Assembly: GCA_050516505.1 (NCBI GenBank)
Contig: CP191518.1
Span: 2,728,001-2,792,000 of the forward strand
DNA: 64,000 nucleotides
Direction: 5' to 3'
Source of the DNA: Scandinavium ludwigii_A
Lineage (GTDB): Bacteria > Pseudomonadota > Gammaproteobacteria > Enterobacterales > Enterobacteriaceae
Shown: in pieces, positions 24,544 through 32,517 of the stretch
Layout: every line of letters starts with the position of its first letter
Position numbering within the stretch: position 1 is the first letter of the stretch
The notes under the pieces: generated by a model
What the model saw: only the letters and a program-made list of their open reading frames with translations
Told to the model about the DNA's origin: nothing
Database searches by the model: none
Translations under genes and position numbers: made by a program

Positions 24544-26139
24544 CTAACCGCAAAGTACAGCGGCGCGGGCGGGGTCGACCGCAATCAGATTGGCCAGCAG
24601 CTGGTCCATAACCGGCGTGAGACGAGCCTTGTCAGCTTCACTGCGACCGGCTTTCAGGCGCAGCAGTTTGAGGTGGCGGGCCTGGACTTCAAACAACAGC
24701 TCAGGCTCCCATTCGGTGAGGGTGACGTCGCGGGCCCGTTCGCTCAGTTCGGCAAACAGGTGTACCGCCAGCTCATTCTTCCCGTACTGCTCTGCAATCC
24801 GGCCCATCAGCAGACGCAGCAGCCACTGCTGGCGCGCGGTGGCGATGCCGGGCCGGGTCTGCAGCCAGCTCAGCGCCGCATCCGTTCCCTCACTGTCGGC
24901 CAGGGCCACGGCTTCCGGCTCAAGCGCCAGAATGTCATCGTGACCGGCTACCATCTGTGCGGCAGGCGTGTCATGGCCCCACCCGCTCGTCGCTTCCAGC
25001 ACCTGTTGCTGGATCCAGTTCAGCGTCACTTCATCCGCAAACGGCGTGCCGTCACTGAAGGCCAGCGTTTCCAGGCCTGACAGGCGGCTTAGCAGGCCTT
25101 TCAGGTCAGCCGCGACAATGTCGGCGAACGTTTCCTGACCGGACTTCATCAGGGCCTGGTGGATATACCACTGCAAATCCAGCCACAGATGGTTGGCGCC
25201 GCGGGAGAAGGTGCTGTCTGCTGTCTCAAGCATTTCACTCCAGTTCTGCTGCAGGTAAAGGCGCTTGAGTAACGCCCGCTGGTCCGCTCTTGGCGGCTCG
25301 ATGCGCGTGCGACCCTGTGCATCGGGGGCCGGAATGGCATGCAGCGTATCGTGGCGCAGACTTTTCATCAGGTGATGGGCTGACAGCCAGCCGTCAGGCT
25401 GTTCACGCAGATATTCGGCGAAGGTACGTGCCTGGGCCAGTAAATCCTGGCCGGAGGTGATACGCCCTGTTACCGGGGCGTCACCGTGACGTATTGTGGA
25501 TTGCGGTTCGCTGTTGCTGGCGTTCTGCGGTACAACTGCGTCCACACCACCGGCTCTCTGCAGTCGGCTCTCAAGTGCACCGTACAACCCATTAAACTGC
25601 GAACGGGTTTCATCGGGCTCATTTTCGGTTAACTGTGCAATCAGCAACAGTGCACCGGTGGTGCGCACCGCCTCTTCCCGGACCACTTCCGGGTACAGCG
25701 ACAGGCTGTCGGTCATGCGGGAGCCTGCCAGCCACTCCAGTGCCGCCTTGCGGCTGCGGTCACGTTGTGGATGCAGTTGGGCACCAAAGCGCTCAAGGAG
25801 TCCCGCCAGGAGTTCAAGCCCGTCAGCCAGGCCCTGCTCACCCTCGCGGTGCAGTTTTGCCCAGCAATAGTACGTCGCCACCCGAATGTCTTTCGCCGTA
25901 CCGGTGAGCAGCTTCTCCGCCAGCTGGCAGATGAGTTCCGTATCCGCCCCGGAGAGTTTGTTGACCTCTTCGCGCATCTGCTGAAAGTCATCGTCGTAGC
26001 CCGGGTCATCCCCGACGGGGGATGCCTCTGACAACGGCTGCAGCCAGCTGTCCCACTGTGCCACCCGCCCCCGGGTGATTTGCAGCAGCGCAGTTTCCTC
26101 TTGCTGGCAGGCGCTGAGTAATGTGTTCAGGTTGCTCAT
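24544..26139 (-). CDS. tssA: T6SS assembly protein TssA
   Basis: A 531-residue ImpA-family TssA that orchestrates sheath and tube assembly. The N-terminal ImpA_N domain is clear (WLQPLSEASPVGDDPGYDDDFQQMREEVNKLSGADTELI then AEKLLTGTAKDIRVATYYCWAKL). The C-terminal two thirds are helical and contain the VasJ-type region (FAEYLREQPDGWLSAHHLMKSLRHD). The ATG at 26137-26139 shares its A with the TGA stop of tssM, so the two are coupled; the reading frame continues upstream inside tssM but without a start site. No membrane helix, unlike the VasL-type protein. Confidence 0.92.
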   Translation of the reverse strand: MSNLNTLLSACQQEETALLQITRGRVAQWDSWLQPLSEASPVGDDPGYDDDFQQMREEVNKLSGADTELICQLAEKLLTGTAKDIRVATYYCWAKLHREGEQGLADGLELLAGLLERFGAQLHPQRDRSRKAALEWLAGSRMTDSLSLYPEVVREEAVRTTGALLLIAQLTENEPDETRSQFNGLYGALESRLQRAGGVDAVVPQNASNSEPQSTIRHGDAPVTGRITSGQDLLAQARTFAEYLREQPDGWLSAHHLMKSLRHDTLHAIPAPDAQGRTRIEPPRADQRALLKRLYLQQNWSEMLETADSTFSRGANHLWLDLQWYIHQALMKSGQETFADIVAADLKGLLSRLSGLETLAFSDGTPFADEVTLNWIQQQVLEATSGWGHDTPAAQMVAGHDDILALEPEAVALADSEGTDAALSWLQTRPGIATARQQWLLRLLMGRIAEQYGKNELAVHLFAELSERARDVTLTEWEPELLFEVQARHLKLLRLKAGRSEADKARLTPVMDQLLANLIAVDPARAAVLCG

Positions 26140-29100
26140 CAGTAATCCTCCCCGGTACCCGCGCTGGCAACCCGGTCTGTCGGTGCCGCCCCGGCTGTGC
26201 TGAAAATGGTCTCCGGCAAACGGAAGTGACGCAGTTTCAGCAGTGCCAGTGGCCCTTCTCCGGCTTCGGTTCGCAGGGTGTAATTCAGAGGACGACCGTC
26301 CTGTGCTTTCCAGCTCAGGCTGTAGCTGCTGCCCGCCCCCGGGTACGCGCTGACCGCCGCCGTGTCGAGCAGACGTATCCACCCCCAGGCACCGGGAATA
26401 TCTGCATACTGGCGGGTACCCGCCTGCGTACTTATCCAGCTCAGGTTAGCGCCGGGGGCCTCGGTATCCGCAGGCCATGTAAAGCGCTTCCACGTCGGTA
26501 ACTGGTTAACGTAGGTCAGTTTCTGGCTGTCGATAATCATGTCCGTCTGCATCACCCCGGCAGCAGTGCCCGGACGCAGCTCAAAGTTCATGCCGGCATT
26601 GCCTTCGGTGAAGGCCACATCCGAGATATGACTCAGGGTGTTGATGGCATTGAGGAAGGCCGGGTTAAAGGTCAGTCCTTGCGAATTGATGCTGTCCGGT
26701 ACCCAGTGATTGCCTTCCCGGTGCAGTACACCTTTGAGACGGGTCTGCAGGAACTGCGCGATACGCCCGGAATCGGCATTGAGGTATTTAGCCAGCAGCG
26801 GCAGGGAAACATCGCTGCTGCTGTTACTGAACGGATAGCGACCACCAAAGGCACTGTTCCACTCGCTGACCACCGCCTGCTGCCATTGCGTATTGAGGCT
26901 GTCGGCCGCCGGGGTCAGCACCTGCTGCCAGGCCTGCTCCATCGGGTTCACAAAGACCGTCTGACCAAACCCGCTCCACTCCTGACCGAGGCCGGCGGCA
27001 ATGAGGCTGCCGTAGTCACGGGTTTCGGTCAGGTCTACGGCCTTGCCCTGGAATACCGTCTGGGCTAGGGTCTGGGTCATGGCCTGCGGGTCGGCAGCAT
27101 TGGTTACCTGCTGCAGGCGCAGACGCACCTGCGTGACCCGGGTCAGATATGACTGGAGGCTTTGGGCCTGCGTCCCGGAGCGGGTTTTGTCCATCAGCGC
27201 CAGCACCGGACCAAAGGTGGCATCCAGTGGCCCGTGAACGCCTGCACTCTGGTCAATCGCATTTTTGTCATCCCCACCCAGCAGATTCTTCGCCGATTTC
27301 ACCAGCGAGTCAGAAATCGCTTCACCCGTTTGCCCGGTGCGCCCCTGCACGTTCAGGGTGTTCATCAGGGCCACCAGAGGCGACTGGCGCACGTCAGCCA
27401 TCAGGGTCAGCTGGTCAATTGAGTCCGACAGCGTGGCCGCCTGATTCCAGCGCAGGCTGTTAAGGAATTCCAGCCAGGCCCCGCCAAAGTCCGCAAAGTA
27501 GCGGTCCGTCAGACGCTTCTTCAGCGCTTCCGGGGAGGTTTCATCCTGTGCAGCCGCCGGACGTTTGCTGTCCGTCAGCACCCAGTCGAGTTCGTCCCGG
27601 CGCGCCTTCACCACTTTCTCGATGGCGGGCTGCACCGCCTGCTCCCAGGCCTGGCGGGTGAACATCCCCGGCACCACCTCAGAGGTACTGAACAGGCGTG
27701 CCGCGTCCGTGTCGCCGGTCATGTCATCCAGCCGCATATCAACATACAGGTGTGCGACCTGAGAAAGCATCTTCTGGTACAGGGAGGACTCGCTGTTGCG
27801 CACGCCCATCAGGCGAACCAGCAGCGAACGTGCCTGGCTGACCATGCTCTCATCTGCAGGCAGACGCCACTGAGGATGAGCTGCCAGCTGCGCCCCGTAA
27901 AACGTCAGCAGTGATGGAGCCATCCCCTGCCAGACGCCGTCTTTCACGCCAGTGCGTTTTGGCCAGTCCTGCAGCAGCGCCGAACTGAACCAGGCGGCGT
28001 CCATATGTTCCGGACGGGCCAGCATCAGGTAGAGTCTGAGCTGATCATAGGTGGTTTTTGCCATCTGCTCACGCAGCGGGCTACCCGGCGGTAACGCGTT
28101 AAAGGCGCCGATTTGTCTCTGCAGATGTTCAGCGGCCGCATCCCGCAGCAGCGGCAGTGCGCTGTCCTGGTAACGTGGCCAGAGTACGGCCAGCAGGGCA
28201 TTGTTCTGGCTCAGCCCGGCCTGTTCATACCAGGGCACACCGTGCTCAGCGCGGTACTGCAGACGGGCCAGGGTTTTCTGGAGTTCAGACAGCGCGTGCA
28301 GGCGCTGTTCCAGCGGCTGATTCTGTCGGGCGGCAAGTGCGGCCTGGGCATTCGCACCGTCAATCTGGCTGCGGTTGGTGACATACGCGATGCTCATCCA
28401 CGCAGCCCAGCCCATCATTGCCAGGGCGACAACTGACGCAAACACTTTGCGCCAGGGAATACCCGGTTTGCGCGGACGGAGTCCGGCCGGGAGTTTCCGG
28501 ACAGACTCAGGCAGAATATCCCAGCGCTTATCCATGCCCCAGTGGTGCGTCACAGCACGTTCAGCACCGGCAGAGGGCTGACTGAACACCACGCCAGCCA
28601 GCGGCAGCGGGCGGTACGGATTGAGCATCACCGACAGTGGCGCAGTCACGCTCTGTGGCTCACGAATAAGCTGGTCAGCGAGCGTCAGTAAGAAGTTATG
28701 TTTAACCTCGCCGCAGGTCTGCTGCAGACCCTGTGAAGTCAAATCTGGCGTCAGGGCAGAGAGTTGTTCTGCCAGCCCTTCGGTACGGCAACCGGCAGGT
28801 AACAGGCAGCCGGTCGCCTGCGTAATGCGCCCTTCCGGCTTACCGGCGCGCGGGTGCAGGGACCAGACATACAGCGGGAGTTTCCAGCCAAGCGTTTCCA
28901 TACGTGCGCTGATGGCATGAGACAGGGAGTCCATGGTGCTTTCAGACGGTACCGGCAGCGGCTGCTCCAGCCCCGGTGCTGAGAGCTGGTCAAAGGCCGA
29001 GGTGACCCACACCAGCCCATCCACCGGACGGCGACGCAGTTTGCGCAGTGCGGTCAGCCAGGCACTGTCTGCTGGCGTATTGAGGTCCCCGCCCCACAGC

Positions 29101-29546
29101 AACAGCGTGCCGCGGTCTTCCTGCCAGAGCTGAACTGTCAGACCCGGGGTCAGTTGCTCAACCTCCGCAGCGGTGCCGGTTATCAGCAGGATGCGGACTT
29201 TGCGGCCCCAGCGGCGGCCATAGAGGATGCGCATGGCTTCACGGATGGTATCAACGGTGACATTGCGAGGCGGAGTCCGGGCAACTCTTGATTCATCAGA
29301 AGGCAACGCATTGTTCTTCTGTTCCCGCCAGCGGTGATACTTTTCCTTCATAAACCGGAACATGAAAGGCGTATAGAAAACAATCAGCAAGACTATCCAT
29401 ACGGCAGCAAATGCAAGCAATTGCTTCAGTCGGGTATCAAGGCCATACGAGGGCCCAAAATGCAGGATCAAGGACACTATAATCGCTGAGATGCAGGCTA
29501 TTATGCCGACAAGCCCCCCTCTGCTCCATGAACTACCCGGCATCAT
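26139..29546 (-). CDS. tssM: T6SS inner-membrane protein TssM (IcmF)
   Basis: A 1135-residue TssM that forms the trans-envelope channel with TssJ and TssL. Helices lie at about 10-30 and 40-60, a cytoplasmic domain follows, then a third helix at about 365-385 and a long periplasmic region ending in the C-terminal TssJ-binding part. The cytoplasmic domain lacks a usable Walker A: the GxxGxGKT site reads TGTAAEVEQL. Thus it probably does not bind ATP in the classical way. The ATG at 29544-29546 has GGAG eight bases upstream, and the start overlaps the end of the preceding gene. Confidence 0.93.
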   Translation of the reverse strand: MMPGSSWSRGGLVGIIACISAIIVSLILHFGPSYGLDTRLKQLLAFAAVWIVLLIVFYTPFMFRFMKEKYHRWREQKNNALPSDESRVARTPPRNVTVDTIREAMRILYGRRWGRKVRILLITGTAAEVEQLTPGLTVQLWQEDRGTLLLWGGDLNTPADSAWLTALRKLRRRPVDGLVWVTSAFDQLSAPGLEQPLPVPSESTMDSLSHAISARMETLGWKLPLYVWSLHPRAGKPEGRITQATGCLLPAGCRTEGLAEQLSALTPDLTSQGLQQTCGEVKHNFLLTLADQLIREPQSVTAPLSVMLNPYRPLPLAGVVFSQPSAGAERAVTHHWGMDKRWDILPESVRKLPAGLRPRKPGIPWRKVFASVVALAMMGWAAWMSIAYVTNRSQIDGANAQAALAARQNQPLEQRLHALSELQKTLARLQYRAEHGVPWYEQAGLSQNNALLAVLWPRYQDSALPLLRDAAAEHLQRQIGAFNALPPGSPLREQMAKTTYDQLRLYLMLARPEHMDAAWFSSALLQDWPKRTGVKDGVWQGMAPSLLTFYGAQLAAHPQWRLPADESMVSQARSLLVRLMGVRNSESSLYQKMLSQVAHLYVDMRLDDMTGDTDAARLFSTSEVVPGMFTRQAWEQAVQPAIEKVVKARRDELDWVLTDSKRPAAAQDETSPEALKKRLTDRYFADFGGAWLEFLNSLRWNQAATLSDSIDQLTLMADVRQSPLVALMNTLNVQGRTGQTGEAISDSLVKSAKNLLGGDDKNAIDQSAGVHGPLDATFGPVLALMDKTRSGTQAQSLQSYLTRVTQVRLRLQQVTNAADPQAMTQTLAQTVFQGKAVDLTETRDYGSLIAAGLGQEWSGFGQTVFVNPMEQAWQQVLTPAADSLNTQWQQAVVSEWNSAFGGRYPFSNSSSDVSLPLLAKYLNADSGRIAQFLQTRLKGVLHREGNHWVPDSINSQGLTFNPAFLNAINTLSHISDVAFTEGNAGMNFELRPGTAAGVMQTDMIIDSQKLTYVNQLPTWKRFTWPADTEAPGANLSWISTQAGTRQYADIPGAWGWIRLLDTAAVSAYPGAGSSYSLSWKAQDGRPLNYTLRTEAGEGPLALLKLRHFRLPETIFSTAGAAPTDRVASAGTGEDY

Positions 29547-30693
29547 TATTTCCACTCCCTGAGGTAACAGTACTGACAAAACGATCAGTACCTGAGGTAA
29601 ACAGTCCTAAAACAGGTTTGTTGCTGACGGACACGATATCGGCCAGTAATGTGGCTAAAAGCCACGCACTTCCGGCTCCTGGGATACCGTTATATTTTTC
29701 CAGTACATCAATTTCCTGCGGCACCCACGGCGTCAGATGTGATTGCGACGCAGTGATTAGCTCAGCAAACCAGTCATTCCAGTTCCCGTAGTCACAAAAC
29801 ACGTTTGATGTCAGACAGGCGATCGTTTGTGTTTCGAGGAACAAACTCATATCAGTCTTGAAATTTGACATATCCAGCGGCATCGGTCGCAATATGCGGG
29901 CAGAGTGAGGAAGCTGATATTTTTCAGCAACATCATCGCTGGTCAGTATCATGGTCGCGAGTGCATCGGAATAATGTTCAGCAGCATGCTGCTGCAATAT
30001 CAGGATCAGATCGATATCGAAAACGGGATTTTTAAGACGCTCTTCGATCCAGGCAAAAGAAAGGGTTTTACAAAACGAAACCGAACCTGTTAGCGCACGC
30101 TCGGGGTAAGTTCTTCCCCATGATTCGCGAAACCGGGTCTCGAAGTCTGACGAAATCATGTCGCTCACAATGGTGACGTTGAACGGCACTGTCGCAGGCA
30201 ACATAGCAATCGCGTTTTGTACACCGGCCAGACCCAGTTCGAGCAAGGAGGTGGACGTCGCTGATTTCGCATTAAAATGGCTGGTCAGTGAAAGCAATTG
30301 CGGCGCATCTGCAGCATCCAATTTAGCAATGGCGTCAGAGGTTACTCCAGAAGGTAGCAGTATGCTGCTTCCAAGCACGGCCAGATAGCGTCCAGCCCAG
30401 GCTTCCCACTGTTGCTGTCCGTATTCAGCTTCCTTCTGTAAAAACTGATGTTCATTGACTGTTCTGCCCCACAGCCATCCCCGTAAACAAAACAGGAAAA
30501 ACCAGCCAAGAACCGGGCTGGATGCCAGCAACCAGATATTGAATACAGCCAGTGCCTTAACCATGCCTGACGCATCCAGGATAAACAGCAAAATACCCAC
30601 AACCGCGGCAACACCTCCTGCCAACAGCCATCCCGTAAAAGATGGCTCAGGAGGAAACTCCATCGTTGTTGCTTTCGTCCTTTCCCAGCCCAT
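29533..30693 (-). CDS. Uncharacterised T6SS-linked membrane protein, 386 aa
   Basis: Not recognised. Two membrane helices lie near the N-terminus (about 20-40 and 45-70), followed by about 310 soluble residues of mixed alpha/beta type. Visible stretches include AVLGSSILLPSG, VPFNVTIVSDMIS, FDIDLILILQQHAAEHYSDALATMIL, and GAGSAWLLATLLAD. There is no catalytic motif I can name. It lies between PAAR and tssM and overlaps tssM by 14 bases. A TssM-associated accessory subunit or an assembly factor for the cargo is possible. The C-terminal end is rich in Ser, Thr and Gly. Confidence 0.65.
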   Translation of the reverse strand: MGWERTKATTMEFPPEPSFTGWLLAGGVAAVVGILLFILDASGMVKALAVFNIWLLASSPVLGWFFLFCLRGWLWGRTVNEHQFLQKEAEYGQQQWEAWAGRYLAVLGSSILLPSGVTSDAIAKLDAADAPQLLSLTSHFNAKSATSTSLLELGLAGVQNAIAMLPATVPFNVTIVSDMISSDFETRFRESWGRTYPERALTGSVSFCKTLSFAWIEERLKNPVFDIDLILILQQHAAEHYSDALATMILTSDDVAEKYQLPHSARILRPMPLDMSNFKTDMSLFLETQTIACLTSNVFCDYGNWNDWFAELITASQSHLTPWVPQEIDVLEKYNGIPGAGSAWLLATLLADIVSVSNKPVLGLFTSGTDRFVSTVTSGSGNNDAG

Positions 30694-30696
30694 TGA

Positions 30697-30963
30697 TTAT
30701 CCTACCGTGCTGTTCTGAGCACTTGAAATGACAGTACAACCACACTGACTTTTGCAGCCATCGACGACAACAGCCCGACCGTTAAATGTCCGGTGCGGTG
30801 ACCCTTCCACGATAGGATTAGTTCCATGCCCATCTACCGGGCAACTGACCATATCGCCAACTAACGCGGCCTTTTTCCCGTCGACAGTAATATTGGAAGA
30901 GGCGGAGATCACTTTTCCACCGTGAGAAGTTTTGTCTCCGATCAATACGATGCCATTGGGCAT
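30697..30963 (-). CDS. PAAR-domain spike-tip protein
   Basis: An 88-residue PAAR protein that caps the VgrG spike. The family pattern is clear: MPNGIVLIGDKTSHGGKVIS, then ALVGDMVSCPVDGHGTNPI, the metal ligands being His15, Cys42, His47 and the late cysteines in CKSQCGC. It has no C-terminal toxin extension, so it acts as a tip only and may help load cargo. It starts 24 bases after the second lipoprotein gene and ends three bases before the next gene begins. Confidence 0.93.
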   Translation of the reverse strand: MPNGIVLIGDKTSHGGKVISASSNITVDGKKAALVGDMVSCPVDGHGTNPIVEGSPHRTFNGRAVVVDGCKSQCGCTVISSAQNSTVG

Positions 30964-30987
30964 AATAAATACCTATGTTATTAGCAG

Positions 30988-31746
30988 TTACTTTGCATTG
31001 ATTTTATTAAAATCAGGAATTATTGTACCTTCTGGCGCTACGCTTCCATCGGGATATATTATTTTCGCGTATGTTCCAGGCTCCTTCTTTGCCACTCCAA
31101 TATAACGGGTGACTTTTGATTCATCCAGCTTAGGAATAAATCTAATTTTATTCGTCCCATCCGCTCTCAAAGAGATAAAGTTTTTCTCACCTAATAGTGA
31201 CAAGCTGGATTCTGCGGAATTTAACTTCCTTTCCCTTATATACGGATAATATATAGGAGACAAATTAATATCACCATGAACTGTCGTAAACTGGCCATTT
31301 TTAGTTGCATTATCGTCAAATGCAATAGTAGCACCTACGGCGGTTCCCGGAACCAATCCTTTACCAAGGTGGGTAGCTTCAATATATTCGATTCCCATAT
31401 TGAACTCACTTAACTTCCAATTACACTTGCCACCACCATCTTTTGCTACTTTTGCAATCCATAAATCAGAACCGCTTTGTTTCTGAAGTGCAATTTTAAT
31501 AGGGTTATACCCAATCTTTTCATAATACTGCCCATCACGCATGCTCATCAACTCACGCTTACATGAAGTCGAAACATACAAAACCTCAATAGGAAATGGT
31601 TGTGTATATGATGAGGGATTCCTTATTTCAACATTAATCCACTGAGTATTTGCAGGGGGTGACAGTGAACGATCATCCGCACTGACACAACTAACAATAA
31701 AGGACATTAGCGTGCAGAGGAATAACTTATTTATAAGTTTACCCAC
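30988..31746 (-). CDS. Lipoprotein, probable immunity paralogue 2 (Tli-like)
   Basis: A 252-residue protein with an N-terminal signal peptide ending in the lipobox FIVSC, so a periplasm-facing lipoprotein. Residues about 27-150 are very similar to the product of the neighbouring gene at 31750-32517, including SMRDGQ.YEK.GYNPIKI and KDGGGKCNWKLSEFN.GIEYI. The rest diverges strongly. The start is a GTG at 31744-31746 with AAGGA seven bases upstream, three bases after the paralogue's stop. Position after a secreted lipase gene and membership in a lipoprotein pair point to immunity. Whether this copy still binds the local effector is unclear. Confidence 0.65.
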   Translation of the reverse strand: MGKLINKLFLCTLMSFIVSCVSADDRSLSPPANTQWINVEIRNPSSYTQPFPIEVLYVSTSCKRELMSMRDGQYYEKIGYNPIKIALQKQSGSDLWIAKVAKDGGGKCNWKLSEFNMGIEYIEATHLGKGLVPGTAVGATIAFDDNATKNGQFTTVHGDINLSPIYYPYIRERKLNSAESSLSLLGEKNFISLRADGTNKIRFIPKLDESKVTRYIGVAKKEPGTYAKIIYPDGSVAPEGTIIPDFNKINAK

Positions 31747-31749
31747 TAA

Positions 31750-32517
31750 TTAATCCTTCAGCCTGTTTACATCAGGATGAGTTGTTCCATCAGATACAAC
31801 CGTGCCATCAGGGTAGATAATTTTATAGTTTACTCCAACCTTTTGTTCTGTTGGAGCAATCATCCTGACTACTTTAGATTCATCAATTGTTGGCTCGAAT
31901 TTAATCGAGACGTTTTTGGCAGTAGAGACTATCCTTTTTTTCACAAAATTGACTTTACCAAATAAATTTAAAGTGTCATTCACGTCAATATCTTTATTAC
32001 TATCTATCAAAGGGTAGTACACAGGAGATAAAACGAGTTCAGAACCTTTAAATACATCAAACCGACCACTTTTTATTGCGTTATCATCAAATGCAATTGT
32101 AGCACCAACAGCCGTCCCCAGCGCCAACCCCTTACCAAGGTGAGTTGCATCAATATATTCAATGCCCAGATTAAATTCACTCAGTTTCCAGTTACACTTA
32201 CCACCACCATCCTTCGCTATTTTTGCAAGCCATGTATTAGAGTCATCTTGTTTCTGAAGTGGGATCTTTATGGGATTATATCCCACCTTCTCATAGTGCT
32301 GGCCGTCTCGCATACTCATCAGCTTTCGCTTACACGTCATTGATATGTACAGGACTTCAAGGGGAAAAGGTTTTGTATACGCCGAAGGGTTTTTTATCTC
32401 GACATTTACCCATTCAGTATTCGATGGTGGTGATAATGTTCTGTCGGTTGCCTGAGCGCATCCATTCAGCAATAAAACAATCTGGAGCAAGACGAATGAA
32501 TTTAATCTCTTATACAT
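31750..32517 (-). CDS. Lipoprotein, probable lipase-immunity protein (Tli-like)
   Basis: A 255-residue lipoprotein with signal peptide ending in the lipobox LLNGC (Cys19 or close). Its start overlaps the end of the lipase gene by eight bases, the usual arrangement for an effector-immunity pair. Known Tli proteins are periplasmic lipoproteins that bind and block lipase effectors; this assignment follows from that and from position. Conserved stretches are shared with the next gene, but the C-terminal about 100 residues differ. The A+T-rich coding sequence matches the effector gene and not the T6SS core, as expected for exchangeable cargo. Confidence 0.75.
   Translation of the reverse strand: MYKRLNSFVLLQIVLLLNGCAQATDRTLSPPSNTEWVNVEIKNPSAYTKPFPLEVLYISMTCKRKLMSMRDGQHYEKVGYNPIKIPLQKQDDSNTWLAKIAKDGGGKCNWKLSEFNLGIEYIDATHLGKGLALGTAVGATIAFDDNAIKSGRFDVFKGSELVLSPVYYPLIDSNKDIDVNDTLNLFGKVNFVKKRIVSTAKNVSIKFEPTIDESKVVRMIAPTEQKVGVNYKIIYPDGTVVSDGTTHPDVNRLKD

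Noticed and set aside
24400..25080. A 226-codon plus-strand frame within tssA
   Set aside because: Antisense to a gene with clear TssA motifs; low-complexity composition typical of shadow frames.
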